Assembly: GCF_023657595.1 (NCBI RefSeq)
Contig: NZ_CP098323.1
Span: 2,318,001 to 2,382,000 of the forward strand
From: Cytobacillus firmus
Lineage (GTDB): Bacteria; Bacillota; Bacilli; Bacillales; Cytobacillaceae
Direction: 5' to 3'
Length of the DNA: 64,000 nucleotides
Position 1 is the first letter of the stretch. Each line of letters begins with the position of its first letter. A program made the position numbers and the translations under genes. Under the pieces are notes generated by a model that ran no database searches, was not told the origin of the DNA, and saw only the letters and a program-made list of their open reading frames with translations. Below are positions 1-8,116 of this stretch, piece after piece.

Positions 1-1
1 T

Positions 2-2737
2 ATCCGTTCTTTGTCAGGATTGGCATCCACAGCAGTCAGCTGCTATCCCAATGCAGGATTGCCTGATGAAGAAGGACAGTATCATGAAACTCCCGAATCA
101 TTGGCGAGCAAGCTTGAGGGTTTTGCCAAAGAAGGCTGGCTGAATATTGTAGGCGGCTGCTGCGGAACCACACCTGAGCATATCCAGGCAATTGCTGAGT
201 CTGTTAAAGATTATAAACCAAGGAATTATGAGGGGAACTCCCTGCATAAAGTTTCCGGAATTGAACCTCTGATTTATGATGATCCAACTTTAAGACCCAT
301 AATGGTCGGTGAACGAACAAATGTAATTGGTTCCCGCAAGTTTAAAAGACTGATTGCAGAAGGAAAGTTCGAGGAGGCTGCTGAGATAGGCCGTGCCCAG
401 GTAAAAGGCGGTGCCCATGTTATTGATATTTGCCTGGCAGATCCAGATCGTGAAGAAATGCAGGATGTTGAGAATTTCATCAAGGAATTAGTGAAAAAAA
501 TAAAAGTTCCGCTCGTGATCGATTCAACAGATGAAAAAGTGATTGAAAAAGCTCTCACCTATTCACAGGGTAAAGCCATCATAAATTCGATTAATCTGGA
601 AGATGGCGAAGAACGCTTTGAGGCGATTGCCCCTCTCGTTCACCGCTATGGTGCTGCAGTGGTTGTCGGAACGATTGACGAAGAAGGAATGGGTGTTACG
701 GCTGAACGTAAACTTGAGATTGCAAAGCGTTCTCATGATTTACTTGTAAATAAATATCATATCCCGCCTCAGGATCTTATTTTTGACCCCCTCGTCTTCC
801 CTGTTGGGACAGGGGATGAGCAATACATCGGGTCTGCAAAGGCAACGGTAGATGGAATCAGACTTATTAAAGAGGCTCTGCCGGAGGTTCAAACCATTTT
901 GGGAATCAGTAACGTTTCCTTCGGCCTCCCTCCTGTTGGCAGGGAAATTTTAAATTCTGTATTTCTTTATCACTGCACCCAGGCAGGCCTGGATTATGCG
1001 ATAGTGAACACAGAAAAACTCGAAAGATTTGCTTCCATATCTAAGGAAGAGGTTTTAATGGCTGAAAAGCTGCTATTTGAAACTACTGATGAATCACTTG
1101 CCATTTTCACTGATTTTTACCGGGATAAGAAAAAAGAAAGCAAAAGTGTTCTTCCGGATATGACACTTGAAGAACGCCTCGCCTATTATATACTTGAAGG
1201 AACAAAAGAAGGGCTGCTGCCGGATCTCGAACTTGCTCTCCAGGCATACCTTGCTCCGCTTGATATCATTAACGGGCCTTTAATGAACGGAATGAAGGAA
1301 GTCGGGAGATTGTTCAATGATAATCAGCTGATTGTCGCAGAGGTTCTGCAGAGCGCCGAGGTTATGAAAGCATCTGTAGCTTATCTTGAACCGCATATGG
1401 AAAAAGGTGAAGCCCAATCTTCATCCAAGGGGAAAATCATCCTGGCAACCGTTAAAGGTGATGTTCATGATATAGGGAAAAATCTTGTGGATATTATTTT
1501 AAGCAATAATGGATATGAAGTGATAGATTTGGGAATCAAAGTCTCCCCTGCTGAACTGATTGAAAACATCAGGCGTGAGAATCCGGATATGGTTGGCCTT
1601 TCAGGTCTGCTTGTTAAATCTGCACAGCAGATGGTCATAACCGCACACGACATGAAACAGGCTGGAATTGATATTCCGATTTTAGTTGGCGGCGCAGCCC
1701 TTTCAAGGAAATTCACGGATACTAAAATTTCCAAGGAATATGACGGTCTCGTGCTGTATGCCAAGGATGCTATGAACGGTCTCTCTTTAGCCAATCAGCT
1801 TCAGGAGCCTGAAGAGGCTGAGAGGCTGCGAATCCAGCAGGAAGAAAAACAGGCAGCAGCGCTTAATGCGGTACCATATGACCGCGGATCAGTGGCGGTT
1901 GCAGTAAAGCCAAAACCGACCGTCAGCACAAAGGTGCCAGTTTTTGTTCCAAAAGATTTAAAAAGGCATTTGCTGAAAACCTATTCCCTATCACATATTG
2001 AACCCTATATTAACAAGCAGATGCTTATTGGCCATCACCTTGGCTTAAAAGGAAACCTGCAAAAGCTGCTTGCGGAAAAAGATGAAAAAGCCATTAAAAT
2101 TAACGCTATGGTTGATGAACTGATTTCTGAAGCAAAAGAGAAAAACTGGATTGAGCCAAAAGCAGTTTATCAATTCTTCCCTGCCCAGTCAGACGGCGAT
2201 AAGGTGTTTATCTATGCTGAAGACGAAAAAACGGTCATCGAGACATTTGAGTTTCCTCGACAGGAAACAGAGCCATTCTTATGTCTGGCAGATTTCCTTA
2301 AATCAAAAGAAAGCGGTCAAATGGATTATGTATCCTTTTTTACTGTGACAGCCGGGAAAGGAATACGCGCTATTGCAGATCGTTTAAAAGCCGAAGGCAG
2401 ATTCCTGGAAAGCCATGCCCTGCAGTCGCTGGCCTTGGAGACGGCTGAAGGCCTTGCTGAGCTGATCCACCGCCAGATCCGCGATCGCTGGGGATTCCCT
2501 GATCCGGTTGAAATGACGATGAAGGACCGTTTTGCGGCGAAATACCAGGGGCAGCGCTTTTCATATGGCTATCCTGCGTGCCCTGATCTGGAGGACCAGA
2601 AAAAGCTGTTTAAGCTTATACAGCCTGAGGATATCGGTGTTCACCTTACTGAAGAATGCATGATGGAACCTGAGGCTTCTGTATCTGCAATGGTGTTTGC
2701 CCATCCTGAAGCCAGATACTTTAATGTATTGAGATAA
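2..2737 (+). CDS. metH: cobalamin-dependent methionine synthase, 5' end outside window
   Basis: Transfers a methyl group from methyltetrahydrofolate through cobalamin to homocysteine, making methionine in the cytosol. The frame is open from base 2, so the start lies outside the window and most of the homocysteine domain is missing. Numbering from base 11: the Cys-Cys zinc pair of that domain is at 50-51 (VGGCCGTTP), the pterin-binding domain spans roughly 90-350, the cobalamin cap and binding domains follow, with the DxHxxG cobalt-ligand motif (DVHDIGKN) near 484, and the AdoMet reactivation domain covers about 650-908 with the RxxxGYxACP motif (RFSYGYPACP). All four modules are in the usual order. 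A HAD gene follows; no classic terminator is evident between them. Confidence 0.97.
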   Translation: MRSLSGLASTAVSCYPNAGLPDEEGQYHETPESLASKLEGFAKEGWLNIVGGCCGTTPEHIQAIAESVKDYKPRNYEGNSLHKVSGIEPLIYDDPTLRPIMVGERTNVIGSRKFKRLIAEGKFEEAAEIGRAQVKGGAHVIDICLADPDREEMQDVENFIKELVKKIKVPLVIDSTDEKVIEKALTYSQGKAIINSINLEDGEERFEAIAPLVHRYGAAVVVGTIDEEGMGVTAERKLEIAKRSHDLLVNKYHIPPQDLIFDPLVFPVGTGDEQYIGSAKATVDGIRLIKEALPEVQTILGISNVSFGLPPVGREILNSVFLYHCTQAGLDYAIVNTEKLERFASISKEEVLMAEKLLFETTDESLAIFTDFYRDKKKESKSVLPDMTLEERLAYYILEGTKEGLLPDLELALQAYLAPLDIINGPLMNGMKEVGRLFNDNQLIVAEVLQSAEVMKASVAYLEPHMEKGEAQSSSKGKIILATVKGDVHDIGKNLVDIILSNNGYEVIDLGIKVSPAELIENIRRENPDMVGLSGLLVKSAQQMVITAHDMKQAGIDIPILVGGAALSRKFTDTKISKEYDGLVLYAKDAMNGLSLANQLQEPEEAERLRIQQEEKQAAALNAVPYDRGSVAVAVKPKPTVSTKVPVFVPKDLKRHLLKTYSLSHIEPYINKQMLIGHHLGLKGNLQKLLAEKDEKAIKINAMVDELISEAKEKNWIEPKAVYQFFPAQSDGDKVFIYAEDEKTVIETFEFPRQETEPFLCLADFLKSKESGQMDYVSFFTVTAGKGIRAIADRLKAEGRFLESHALQSLALETAEGLAELIHRQIRDRWGFPDPVEMTMKDRFAAKYQGQRFSYGYPACPDLEDQKKLFKLIQPEDIGVHLTEECMMEPEASVSAMVFAHPEARYFNVLR

Positions 2738-2825
2738 TAGATACCCGGCAGGTAAAATGGCCGGGTATTTGCCTTTGCCTCCTCACAGCCTATACAATGA
2801 ATACATAGCAAGGAGGGAGATTTTT

Positions 2826-3383
2826 ATGAATGTTCTCTGGGATTTAGATGGCACGATTCTGGATACTTGGCCCACTTTGGTTCGGTCTTTTATTCGCATA
2901 TCCGGCAAAGAGCTGGATCCTCAAGAAGTGCTCACGCCCCTGAAAAACGGGACAGCTTATCAGAAATTTGATGTTCCTCCAGAAAAAATTGCTGATTTCC
3001 GTCAAATGGAAGCAACTTTTATGCATGATGAAAAGCCATTGTTTCCATATGTAAGGGAAATATTAGAGCGAAATAATGTTAACGTGCTTGTCACCCACCG
3101 TAACCGGCAATCAACGGAGGAACTGCTGGAGTATTGGAAACTTACTTCCTATTTTGAAGAAGTTATCTGCCCGGAATTTGATGGTTTCTCTTTAAAGCCG
3201 CATCCGGAGTCCTATGAATATCTGCACCGTCGATATCATATTGATTTGGCCATTGGCGACCAGGATACAGATTTAATGCCTGCCAGACAGATCGGCATTA
3301 GCACCTGTGCGTTTCGCAGCACTAATCCCTATGCAGACTTCTCGATTGATTGTTATTCAAAATTTGAGATTGCGATAAAGTGA
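2826..3383 (+). CDS. HAD-superfamily phosphatase (phosphoglycolate phosphatase-like)
   Basis: A 185-residue HAD hydrolase with the nucleophile motif DLDGTILDT at the N-terminus, a cap region, a Thr motif (LVTHRN) and the acidic motif IGDQDTDL near the C-terminus, so a small-molecule phosphatase is likely; the substrate is not clear. The ATG at 2826 was chosen because AAGGAGGGAG lies just upstream; the frame is open further upstream but lacks a ribosome site. The last codons (ATA AAG TGA) lie inside the left end of the repeat element at 3375, so the element supplies the stop codon and perhaps the last two residues. Confidence 0.85.
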   Translation: MNVLWDLDGTILDTWPTLVRSFIRISGKELDPQEVLTPLKNGTAYQKFDVPPEKIADFRQMEATFMHDEKPLFPYVREILERNNVNVLVTHRNRQSTEELLEYWKLTSYFEEVICPEFDGFSLKPHPESYEYLHRRYHIDLAIGDQDTDLMPARQIGISTCAFRSTNPYADFSIDCYSKFEIAIK

Positions 3384-3640
3384 AACTTCAATCAGTGGGG
3401 GTGTTCCTTATCCCCCACTGATTGTTAGTCGCGTTCTAGTTTCGCTAAGATCTCCGCTAACGCTTCGATCAATCGACACTACGAACCCGATTGGTTCAAC
3501 TAAGCCTCTGCCTGCGCATCGGCAAGTTTCACTGTATCTCACCAATCGGGCCTTTACGGGAAGTTTGACCCCCACTTATCCTCCTTTGGCTCCTCTGAGT
3601 CTTGAAGTGGGGGTCTTACTGCCCGTTAGACTGCGATAAA
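3375..3640 (+). repeat. dispersed modular intergenic repeat, copy A (medium form)
   Basis: Begins ATAAAGTGAAAC and ends GACTGCGATAAA, the two ends common to the family. It contains four inverted repeats in order: a 12-bp stem around CAGTGGGGG, a stem with ACCAATCGGG and its complement, a smaller middle stem, and a long stem with GACCCCCACTT and its complement. Nearly identical to the copy at 56709. It starts inside the 3' end of the HAD gene. Confidence 0.9.
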
Positions 3641-3689
3641 AGGAAACAGGACTTCACCTTGGTGAAGTCCTGCTTTGCTTCTGAGTGAG

Positions 3690-4025
3690 CTAATTAGCTG
3701 ATTTCCGCGTAGTAATCCTGACAACTCTGTCCGTTTGTGAATCAAATTCAATATCAATGTATAGACCGAACTCTTTGCCGCCATCCTCTACCCATAGCTT
3801 AAACCTTTCGATGTCTGTGGTTTGTCTCTTTTCTCTGCCGATATGCAGGTAGTCAAGGATTTTAGCTCTTGGGTATTTCTCTTTTGCTGTCTGCATAGCA
3901 AGTCTGCCCCATTTTGCATAGGCTGGTTCAGGTCTCTCTGCATAGGCTTCTCCAGTGATTGCCCGAATGGGAATGAATTCTGATAAGAACATCAATACCA
4001 TAAGGCTGATCATTAATTTCTTCAT
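3690..4025 (-). CDS. secreted DUF3889 (YqzG/YhdC-like) protein
   Basis: A 111-residue protein with a clear signal peptide (MKKLMISLMVLMFLSEF, then a probable cleavage after the AYA motif near residue 29) and a small conserved domain containing AKWGRLAMQTAKEKYP and YLHIGREKR, as in the Bacillus DUF3889 family of small exported proteins of unknown function. It would act outside the membrane. It is the last gene of a leftward group with the two membrane or small-protein genes upstream. An AAAGAGG-type ribosome site precedes the ATG. Confidence 0.8.
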   Translation of the reverse strand: MKKLMISLMVLMFLSEFIPIRAITGEAYAERPEPAYAKWGRLAMQTAKEKYPRAKILDYLHIGREKRQTTDIERFKLWVEDGGKEFGLYIDIEFDSQTDRVVRITTRKSAN

Positions 4026-4050
4026 CTTAAACCTCTTTCCGGTAAGTATC

Positions 4051-4200
4051 CTAATCGCAATTGACGCTATTCATCGTTTCTTCCTTCATCCGTTCTTCCT
4101 CTTCTTCTACACAGATATAAGCAATTTGTTCTTCCATTAAATGATGAAGTATATCCTTGTCATCTGTACAGGAAACGTCTTTTCTTTTTGGCATTTTCAT
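4051..4200 (-). CDS. small acidic protein, 49 aa
   Basis: A short frame starting at the ATG at 4200 and overlapping the stop of the upstream membrane protein as ATGA, a typical translational coupling. AAGGGAGAGGAG lies within the end of the upstream gene; the second in-frame ATG two codons on (4194) has the better spacing to it. The product is basic at its very start (KMPKRK) and then strongly acidic (VEEEEERMKEE), with two cysteines. I do not recognise a family. Confidence 0.6.
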   Translation of the reverse strand: MKMPKRKDVSCTDDKDILHHLMEEQIAYICVEEEEERMKEETMNSVNCD

Positions 4201-4706
4201 CTCTCCTCTCCCTTGTTCATAATGGTTTTTTTAGATCCATTCGCTAACCTGGATATTGTTTTTTTATCCACAAAGATGAGGTGGAAAACATACATGAAGA
4301 TTGACTTCAGCAAAAACAGCATAAACAGCTTCATCTGTGAAAAGCGCCGAAGTTTCCAAATACCGATCTTTTTGAACCAAGTATAAAAAGGATAGGCGAA
4401 AAAGGCATCGACCACCCCATTTAGAAGTAAATACAGTAACGGCTTACTATAGGTTAATTTTAATATCCATATAGACCCTGCAAAAAAAGGTCCTAATACT
4501 AATGGCAGTTCACCACTAAGCTTGGGATGAAATCTTTCCTTAATCGTCCACCATTTGTTTTTTTCAGCTATAATCCCTTCTATTAAAACATAAAACCCCA
4601 TAAATAGAGCAGCAGGATAAAATCGCTTAAAATCCTTTTTGCCTATAAATGGAACAGTCAGCCAGGAAAGGAGAATTATCAGCACCAAATATAGCTTCTT
4701 TTTCAT
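4197..4706 (-). CDS. multi-pass membrane protein of unknown function
   Basis: A 169-residue hydrophobic protein with about four or five predicted membrane segments (around 4-20, 30-46, 67-85, 88-110 and 127-145) and a basic C-terminal tail. It resembles the small Bacillus membrane proteins of the CBO0543 type in size and hydrophobic layout, but I do not recognise a decisive motif. It is translationally coupled to the small acidic protein that follows. Confidence 0.65.
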   Translation of the reverse strand: MKKKLYLVLIILLSWLTVPFIGKKDFKRFYPAALFMGFYVLIEGIIAEKNKWWTIKERFHPKLSGELPLVLGPFFAGSIWILKLTYSKPLLYLLLNGVVDAFFAYPFYTWFKKIGIWKLRRFSQMKLFMLFLLKSIFMYVFHLIFVDKKTISRLANGSKKTIMNKGEER

Positions 4707-4862
4707 CTTACCCCACCTTTATTTTAAGGTTTTGTATTTAGAGGAATTTTATTCATCCTTTTTACGGGAGCCAATGAATTTTTTTCGATATTGCGTGAAA
4801 TTCGTGTTTTGAAAGTTCCAATATGTGTAATAGATTAACAAGCATAGAAGGAGCTGATCAGC

Positions 4863-5171
4863 ATGCTGACAATGTACAAGTGCAAGAATTTCAATAAAAC
4901 GGGTAAAATTCTTCTTCCCAGCAAGTGGCGCAGCCAATTTGGCCTTTTGCCGGGAAAACTGGCTGATCTTCGCTTCGATCATGATCAGATAATTATTGAA
5001 AGAGCCAATTTGGAATCAACCCACAATAAAAGACTTATTTCGGAAAATGGCTCCATCCATATCCCCAAAGAACTTCAGCAGCTGCTGGATATAACAGAGG
5101 AAGAAGAATATTGCCTGTATATTGATGAGGAAGATAAGAATTTTGTTCTAAAGATGATTTCAGAAAACTAA
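4863..5171 (+). CDS. AbrB/SpoVT-type swapped-hairpin transcription regulator
   Basis: A 102-residue protein with two AbrB-like beta-hairpin segments: residues about 7-45 (KTGKILLPSKWRSQFGLLPG) and 58-98 (ENGSIHIPKELQQLLDI). Proteins of this fold dimerise through the hairpins and bind DNA, often as transition-state regulators. Having two hairpin units in one short chain is less common than the single N-terminal unit of AbrB or SpoVT. GAAGGAGC precedes the ATG. No target can be named. Confidence 0.75.
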   Translation: MLTMYKCKNFNKTGKILLPSKWRSQFGLLPGKLADLRFDHDQIIIERANLESTHNKRLISENGSIHIPKELQQLLDITEEEEYCLYIDEEDKNFVLKMISEN

Positions 5172-5205
5172 AAAGCTGCAGCCAGTTTTTCAGCAGCAGC
5201 TTTTT
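5171..5205. terminator. bidirectional intrinsic terminator
   Basis: Stem AAAAGCTGC pairing with GCAGCTTTTT; the A-tract and T-tract let it work for both converging genes. Confidence 0.8.
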
Positions 5206-5776
5206 AACAAATATATTTTCCTGTCAGATTCGTTAGTGCCATGCAAAACTTTTCCCAGCCATTAGGGAAAGACTGTATCCCCTGACTCTCAAAACTATTT
5301 TCCTTCGTGACCAGCTTTATGGACCATGTCACACTATCCATTAACATCCCCGGATTTTTGTATTCTTTCTGCCACTTCCAAAGTTTCAGCCGGTATAATT
5401 CTTTTTTAAATTCTTCAATGCTTCCTGACTTTGTCGGCAGCTCATTTCTTGATGAAAAATTACTTAAATGCCATTCAAAATAAACAAAACGCCCATTGAT
5501 GAAATCCACTTCAATTTTGTACCATGGCCCCGGATAACCGCCGAGGCTGACGCTCAAAAGGATGGGATCTTTATCAGGATCAATCGTGACAATATTGTTT
5601 TTTATATGGAAAAGCTCTCTTTTCCTGCTGATGACTGACTTCACATGTGCTAATTCAACAGGTTTTGCGCCGGTTCTCTGAAAATTGCTTGGCCTATTCA
5701 TTTCATCCAGCAGAGAAGGAATGGATATAGCCCCCTTTTTCTCCAGGATATCTAAAATATTCTCGAAAATACTCAT
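5204..5776 (-). CDS. hypothetical cytosolic protein with possible winged-helix N-terminus
   Basis: A 190-residue soluble protein with no signal peptide. Residues about 5-70 have the spacing of a winged-helix domain (ILDILEKKGAISIPSLLDEM, then HVKSVISRKRELFHI). The rest contains many aromatic residues (KIEVDFINGRFVYFEWH) and does not match a family I know. AGTGGAGGAAG lies upstream of the ATG. The gene is alone on its strand, with a repeat element just behind its start. Confidence 0.65.
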   Translation of the reverse strand: MSIFENILDILEKKGAISIPSLLDEMNRPSNFQRTGAKPVELAHVKSVISRKRELFHIKNNIVTIDPDKDPILLSVSLGGYPGPWYKIEVDFINGRFVYFEWHLSNFSSRNELPTKSGSIEEFKKELYRLKLWKWQKEYKNPGMLMDSVTWSIKLVTKENSFESQGIQSFPNGWEKFCMALTNLTGKYIC

Positions 5777-5808
5777 TTATCTTCCTCCACTTCAAAAACC
5801 AGGGTAGG

Positions 5809-6141
5809 TTTATCGCAGTCTAACGGGCAGTATGACCCCACATCAAGATTCTGATGAATCAATGGAGGATAAGTGGGTGTCAAACTGCCCATAAAGGCCG
5901 AAAAGCGAACAAAGACTAAGAACGCCACGTCCTCCCAAAAGCTGCCGCTTTCGGTCGTGCCATGTATCGCTGCCGAAGCTTTCCTTGTCCTGTGGCAACG
6001 TCTTTGTGACCCACTTCCTCCCAAAAGCTGTCGCATTTGGTCGTGCGATGCTCATGCTCCGAAGCCTTCCTTGTCCTGTGGGCCTCAACTAACAATCAGC
6101 AGGGAGAAAAGCACTCCCCACTGATTGAAGTTTCACTTTAT
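5809..6141 (-). repeat. dispersed modular intergenic repeat, copy B (variant middle)
   Basis: Read on the minus strand it has the family ends (ATAAAGTGAAAC and GACTGCGATAAA) and the two end hairpins, but the middle is different: it holds two imperfect tandem units of about 75 bp, each with CCTCCCAAAAGCTG and ending in TTCCTTGTCCTGTGG. A shorter version of this middle occurs in the copy at 13666. Confidence 0.85.
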
Positions 6142-6270
6142 GTAACACAAAGATAGTTTTCTTCACTAATATCCTTTTTTCCGCAGGTGCAAACATTCTT
6201 TCGTACTTAAGAGGCTATAATGAATAAATTGTACCTGCTCATTGCACGCTATGGAATGGGAGGTGCAGCC

Positions 6271-6471
6271 ATGGATCCAATAAAACCAGGAAGCAAAAAG
6301 ATGCCGGACTTCGAAGAATTGGATGATAGGATGATTGCCGGGCATACTTCGGGGCCGACACTTGTGATAAAGACCAATCTTGATCCGAAAAATTCGACTG
6401 AAGATAATCCTTACTACAAGAATAAAACGGAAACGGATACAGAAGAATTTCGGGATTATTTTGAGGAGTAA
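6271..6471 (+). CDS. small hydrophilic protein, 66 aa
   Basis: Start chosen at the ATG behind GGGAGGTG (6259-6266); a frame open from 6220 lacks a ribosome site. The product (MDPIKPGSKKMPDFEELDDR...) is short, charged and probably soluble, with an acidic end (DTEEFRDYFEE). I do not recognise a family. A terminator follows directly, which supports a real monocistronic gene. Confidence 0.6.
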   Translation: MDPIKPGSKKMPDFEELDDRMIAGHTSGPTLVIKTNLDPKNSTEDNPYYKNKTETDTEEFRDYFEE

Positions 6472-6475
6472 AAGG

Positions 6476-6504
6476 AAACCGGCAGGCTATTTGCCTGCCG
6501 GTTT
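6476..6504. terminator. hairpin between convergent genes
   Basis: Twelve-base perfect stem AAACCGGCAGGC with its complement between the small protein gene and yvgN; the T-tract is short. Confidence 0.65.
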
Positions 6505-6514
6505 GCTGTATTAT

Positions 6515-7342
6515 TTAGAAATCAAAATTGTCAGGGTCGGGACCTACTCGTCTATTTTCATTTAAGCTGCTGATTTTGTCCATATCATCTGAAGAAAGTT
6601 CAAAGTCAAATACATCAGCATTTTCAATAATGCGATGTTCTTTTACTGACTTTGGAATAGTAACAATTCCGTTCTGAAGATCCCATCTTAAGATAACTTG
6701 TGCAACCGATTTGCCGTACTTTTGGGCAATTTCCTTCAATACTGCGTTTTCAAGAAGCTCTCCTTGTGCGAGTGGTGACCATGCTTCTATCTGAATTTCC
6801 TGATTTCTGCAGAAGTCTCTAAGCTCAGACTGGCTGAGTAAAGGATGAAGCTCCACCTGATTGACCATCGGCTTTATCTCGGCATCCTTCATTAGATCTT
6901 CCAAGTGATGAATCTGGAAGTTGCTCACACCAATTGCTTTTACTTTCTTCTCTTTATAAAGAGTTTCGAGTGCTTTCCATGTTTCTTTATACTTCCCTTT
7001 CACTGGCCAGTGAATCAGGTAAAGGTCAATATAATCAAGACCAAGCTTTTCAAGACTGGTTTCAAATGCCTTGATTGCAGAATCATAGCCCTGGTCAGAA
7101 TTCCAGACTTTCGTTGTAATAAATAGCTCTTCCCGAGGTACGCCTGCTTCCTTGATTGCCTGGCCTACACCTTCTTCATTCTGATAGACTGCTGCTGTAT
7201 CAATGCTTTTATATCCTGCTTTCAGGGCTGATTTAACTGAATGGACAACTTCGTCCCCGTCCTTAACTTTGAAAACACCAAGACCAAGCCAAGGCATTTT
7301 GACACCGTTATGTAATGATACAGCTGATTGTAAATTTTCCAT
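6515..7342 (-). CDS. yvgN: aldo/keto reductase, YvgN-like (glyoxal/methylglyoxal reductase)
   Basis: An NADPH-dependent cytosolic reductase of aldehydes and ketoaldehydes; the Bacillus YvgN type acts on glyoxal and methylglyoxal. The 275 residues hold the catalytic tetrad Asp48, Tyr53, Lys78 and His111 (SIDTAAVY, TTKVWN, LIHWP) and the NADP-binding end IPKSVKEHRIIENADVFDF. It closely resembles B. subtilis YvgN as I remember it. AGGTGAAAG precedes the ATG. It is divergent from the hemoglobin gene. Confidence 0.9.
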   Translation of the reverse strand: MENLQSAVSLHNGVKMPWLGLGVFKVKDGDEVVHSVKSALKAGYKSIDTAAVYQNEEGVGQAIKEAGVPREELFITTKVWNSDQGYDSAIKAFETSLEKLGLDYIDLYLIHWPVKGKYKETWKALETLYKEKKVKAIGVSNFQIHHLEDLMKDAEIKPMVNQVELHPLLSQSELRDFCRNQEIQIEAWSPLAQGELLENAVLKEIAQKYGKSVAQVILRWDLQNGIVTIPKSVKEHRIIENADVFDFELSSDDMDKISSLNENRRVGPDPDNFDF

Positions 7343-7464
7343 TCTTTCACCTCATTTTAACTATTGGATTACTGGATAATTTTCTCACATTCTTTTCAGT
7401 TATCAAAATTTTATGCTTGAACATGAAAGTTTTGGCGGATGGTTGTCTAAGAATAATTTTATAC

Positions 7465-7480
7465 TGTGATTTATATCACA
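7465..7480. promoter_or_regulatory. perfect Fnr/CRP-family operator
   Basis: TGTGATTTATATCACA is a perfect 16-bp palindrome matching the Bacillus Fnr consensus TGTGA-N6-TCACA. Its centre (7472.5) lies about 41 bp before the start site predicted from TATAAT at 7502-7507, the usual position for a class II activator. Confidence 0.7.
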
Positions 7481-7501
7481 TTTCAGCTAGAATATCTTCT
7501 A

Positions 7502-7507
7502 TATAAT
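7502..7507 (+). promoter_or_regulatory. predicted -10 box of the hemoglobin promoter
   Basis: Perfect TATAAT. The expected transcription start is near 7513-7514, which coincides with the first bases of repeat copy C. The region at -35 is taken by the Fnr-type palindrome rather than a good -35 box, as expected for an activated promoter. Confidence 0.55.
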
Positions 7508-7511
7508 GACA

Positions 7512-7669
7512 ATAAAGTGAAACTTCAATCAGTGAGAGTGTTCCTTATCCCCCACTGATTGTTAGTTGAACCAATCGGGCCTTTACGGGCAGTTTGATCC
7601 CCGCTTAACCTCCTTTGATTCCTCTGAGTCTTGAAGTGGGGGTCTTACTGCCCGTTAGACTGCGATAAA
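7512..7669 (+). repeat. dispersed modular intergenic repeat, copy C (short form)
   Basis: Family ends ATAAAGTGAAAC and GACTGCGATAAA with only the first hairpin, a TTGAACCAATCGGGCC linker and the last long hairpin. It fills most of the leader between the predicted start site and the hemoglobin gene, so it would be transcribed as 5' UTR. Confidence 0.9.
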
Positions 7670-7697
7670 ATAATGAATTACAAGCAGGTGAAGAATC

Positions 7698-8081
7698 ATG
7701 CACGATTTTAGAACACTTTTTGAAGAAATAGGCGGAACTGAACCAATTGAAAAACTTGTCGAGGCGTTCTATCCGCGTGTGTATGCAGATCCAGTTTTAA
7801 GTCCCCTTTTTGAAGGAGACATAGAGGATATTAAGCGAAAACAAAGAATGTTTCTTACACAATTTCTTGGAGGACCGCCTCTCTACAGCCAGGAGTTTGG
7901 CCCGCCGGCAATGAAACAAAGACATCTTCCATTTGAAATTACACCATTAAGAGCGCAAAGATGGCTTGCCTGTATGAAGGAGGCCTTTCAGGAGACAGGG
8001 CTTGAACAAAATCCTGCATCTGTCCTTTTCTATGATCGATTAATGCAGGTTGCAGCGATTATGGTAAACAGCCCAGAATGA
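7698..8081 (+). CDS. yjbI: group II truncated hemoglobin (trHbO)
   Basis: A 127-residue 2-on-2 globin that binds heme and probably handles oxygen or reactive nitrogen or oxygen species in the cytosol. Seen are the proximal His76 (MKQRHLPF), Tyr25 in the B helix (AFYPRVY), Trp89 at the G8 position (QRWLACM), and the GG motif (LGGPP). In B. subtilis this gene sits with yjbH; here it stands alone. Upstream are an Fnr-type operator and a TATAAT box, with a repeat element in the leader, which suggests induction at low oxygen. Confidence 0.92.
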   Translation: MHDFRTLFEEIGGTEPIEKLVEAFYPRVYADPVLSPLFEGDIEDIKRKQRMFLTQFLGGPPLYSQEFGPPAMKQRHLPFEITPLRAQRWLACMKEAFQETGLEQNPASVLFYDRLMQVAAIMVNSPE

Positions 8082-8082
8082 A

Positions 8083-8111
8083 ACTGGACCTTCCTTTGGA
8101 GAAGGTCCAGT
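8083..8111. terminator. hairpin between convergent genes
   Basis: Eleven-base perfect stem ACTGGACCTTC with its complement; T-tract weak. Confidence 0.6.
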
Positions 8112-8116
8112 GTTCA

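Noticed and set aside
4749..4982. 77-codon frame antisense to the AbrB-like gene
   Set aside because: It opposes a gene with clear family motifs and a good ribosome site, and has no site itself.
5843..6124. Several overlapping open frames of 80-90 codons in repeat copy B
   Set aside because: They come from the tandem 75-bp units and lie on both strands; no family resemblance.
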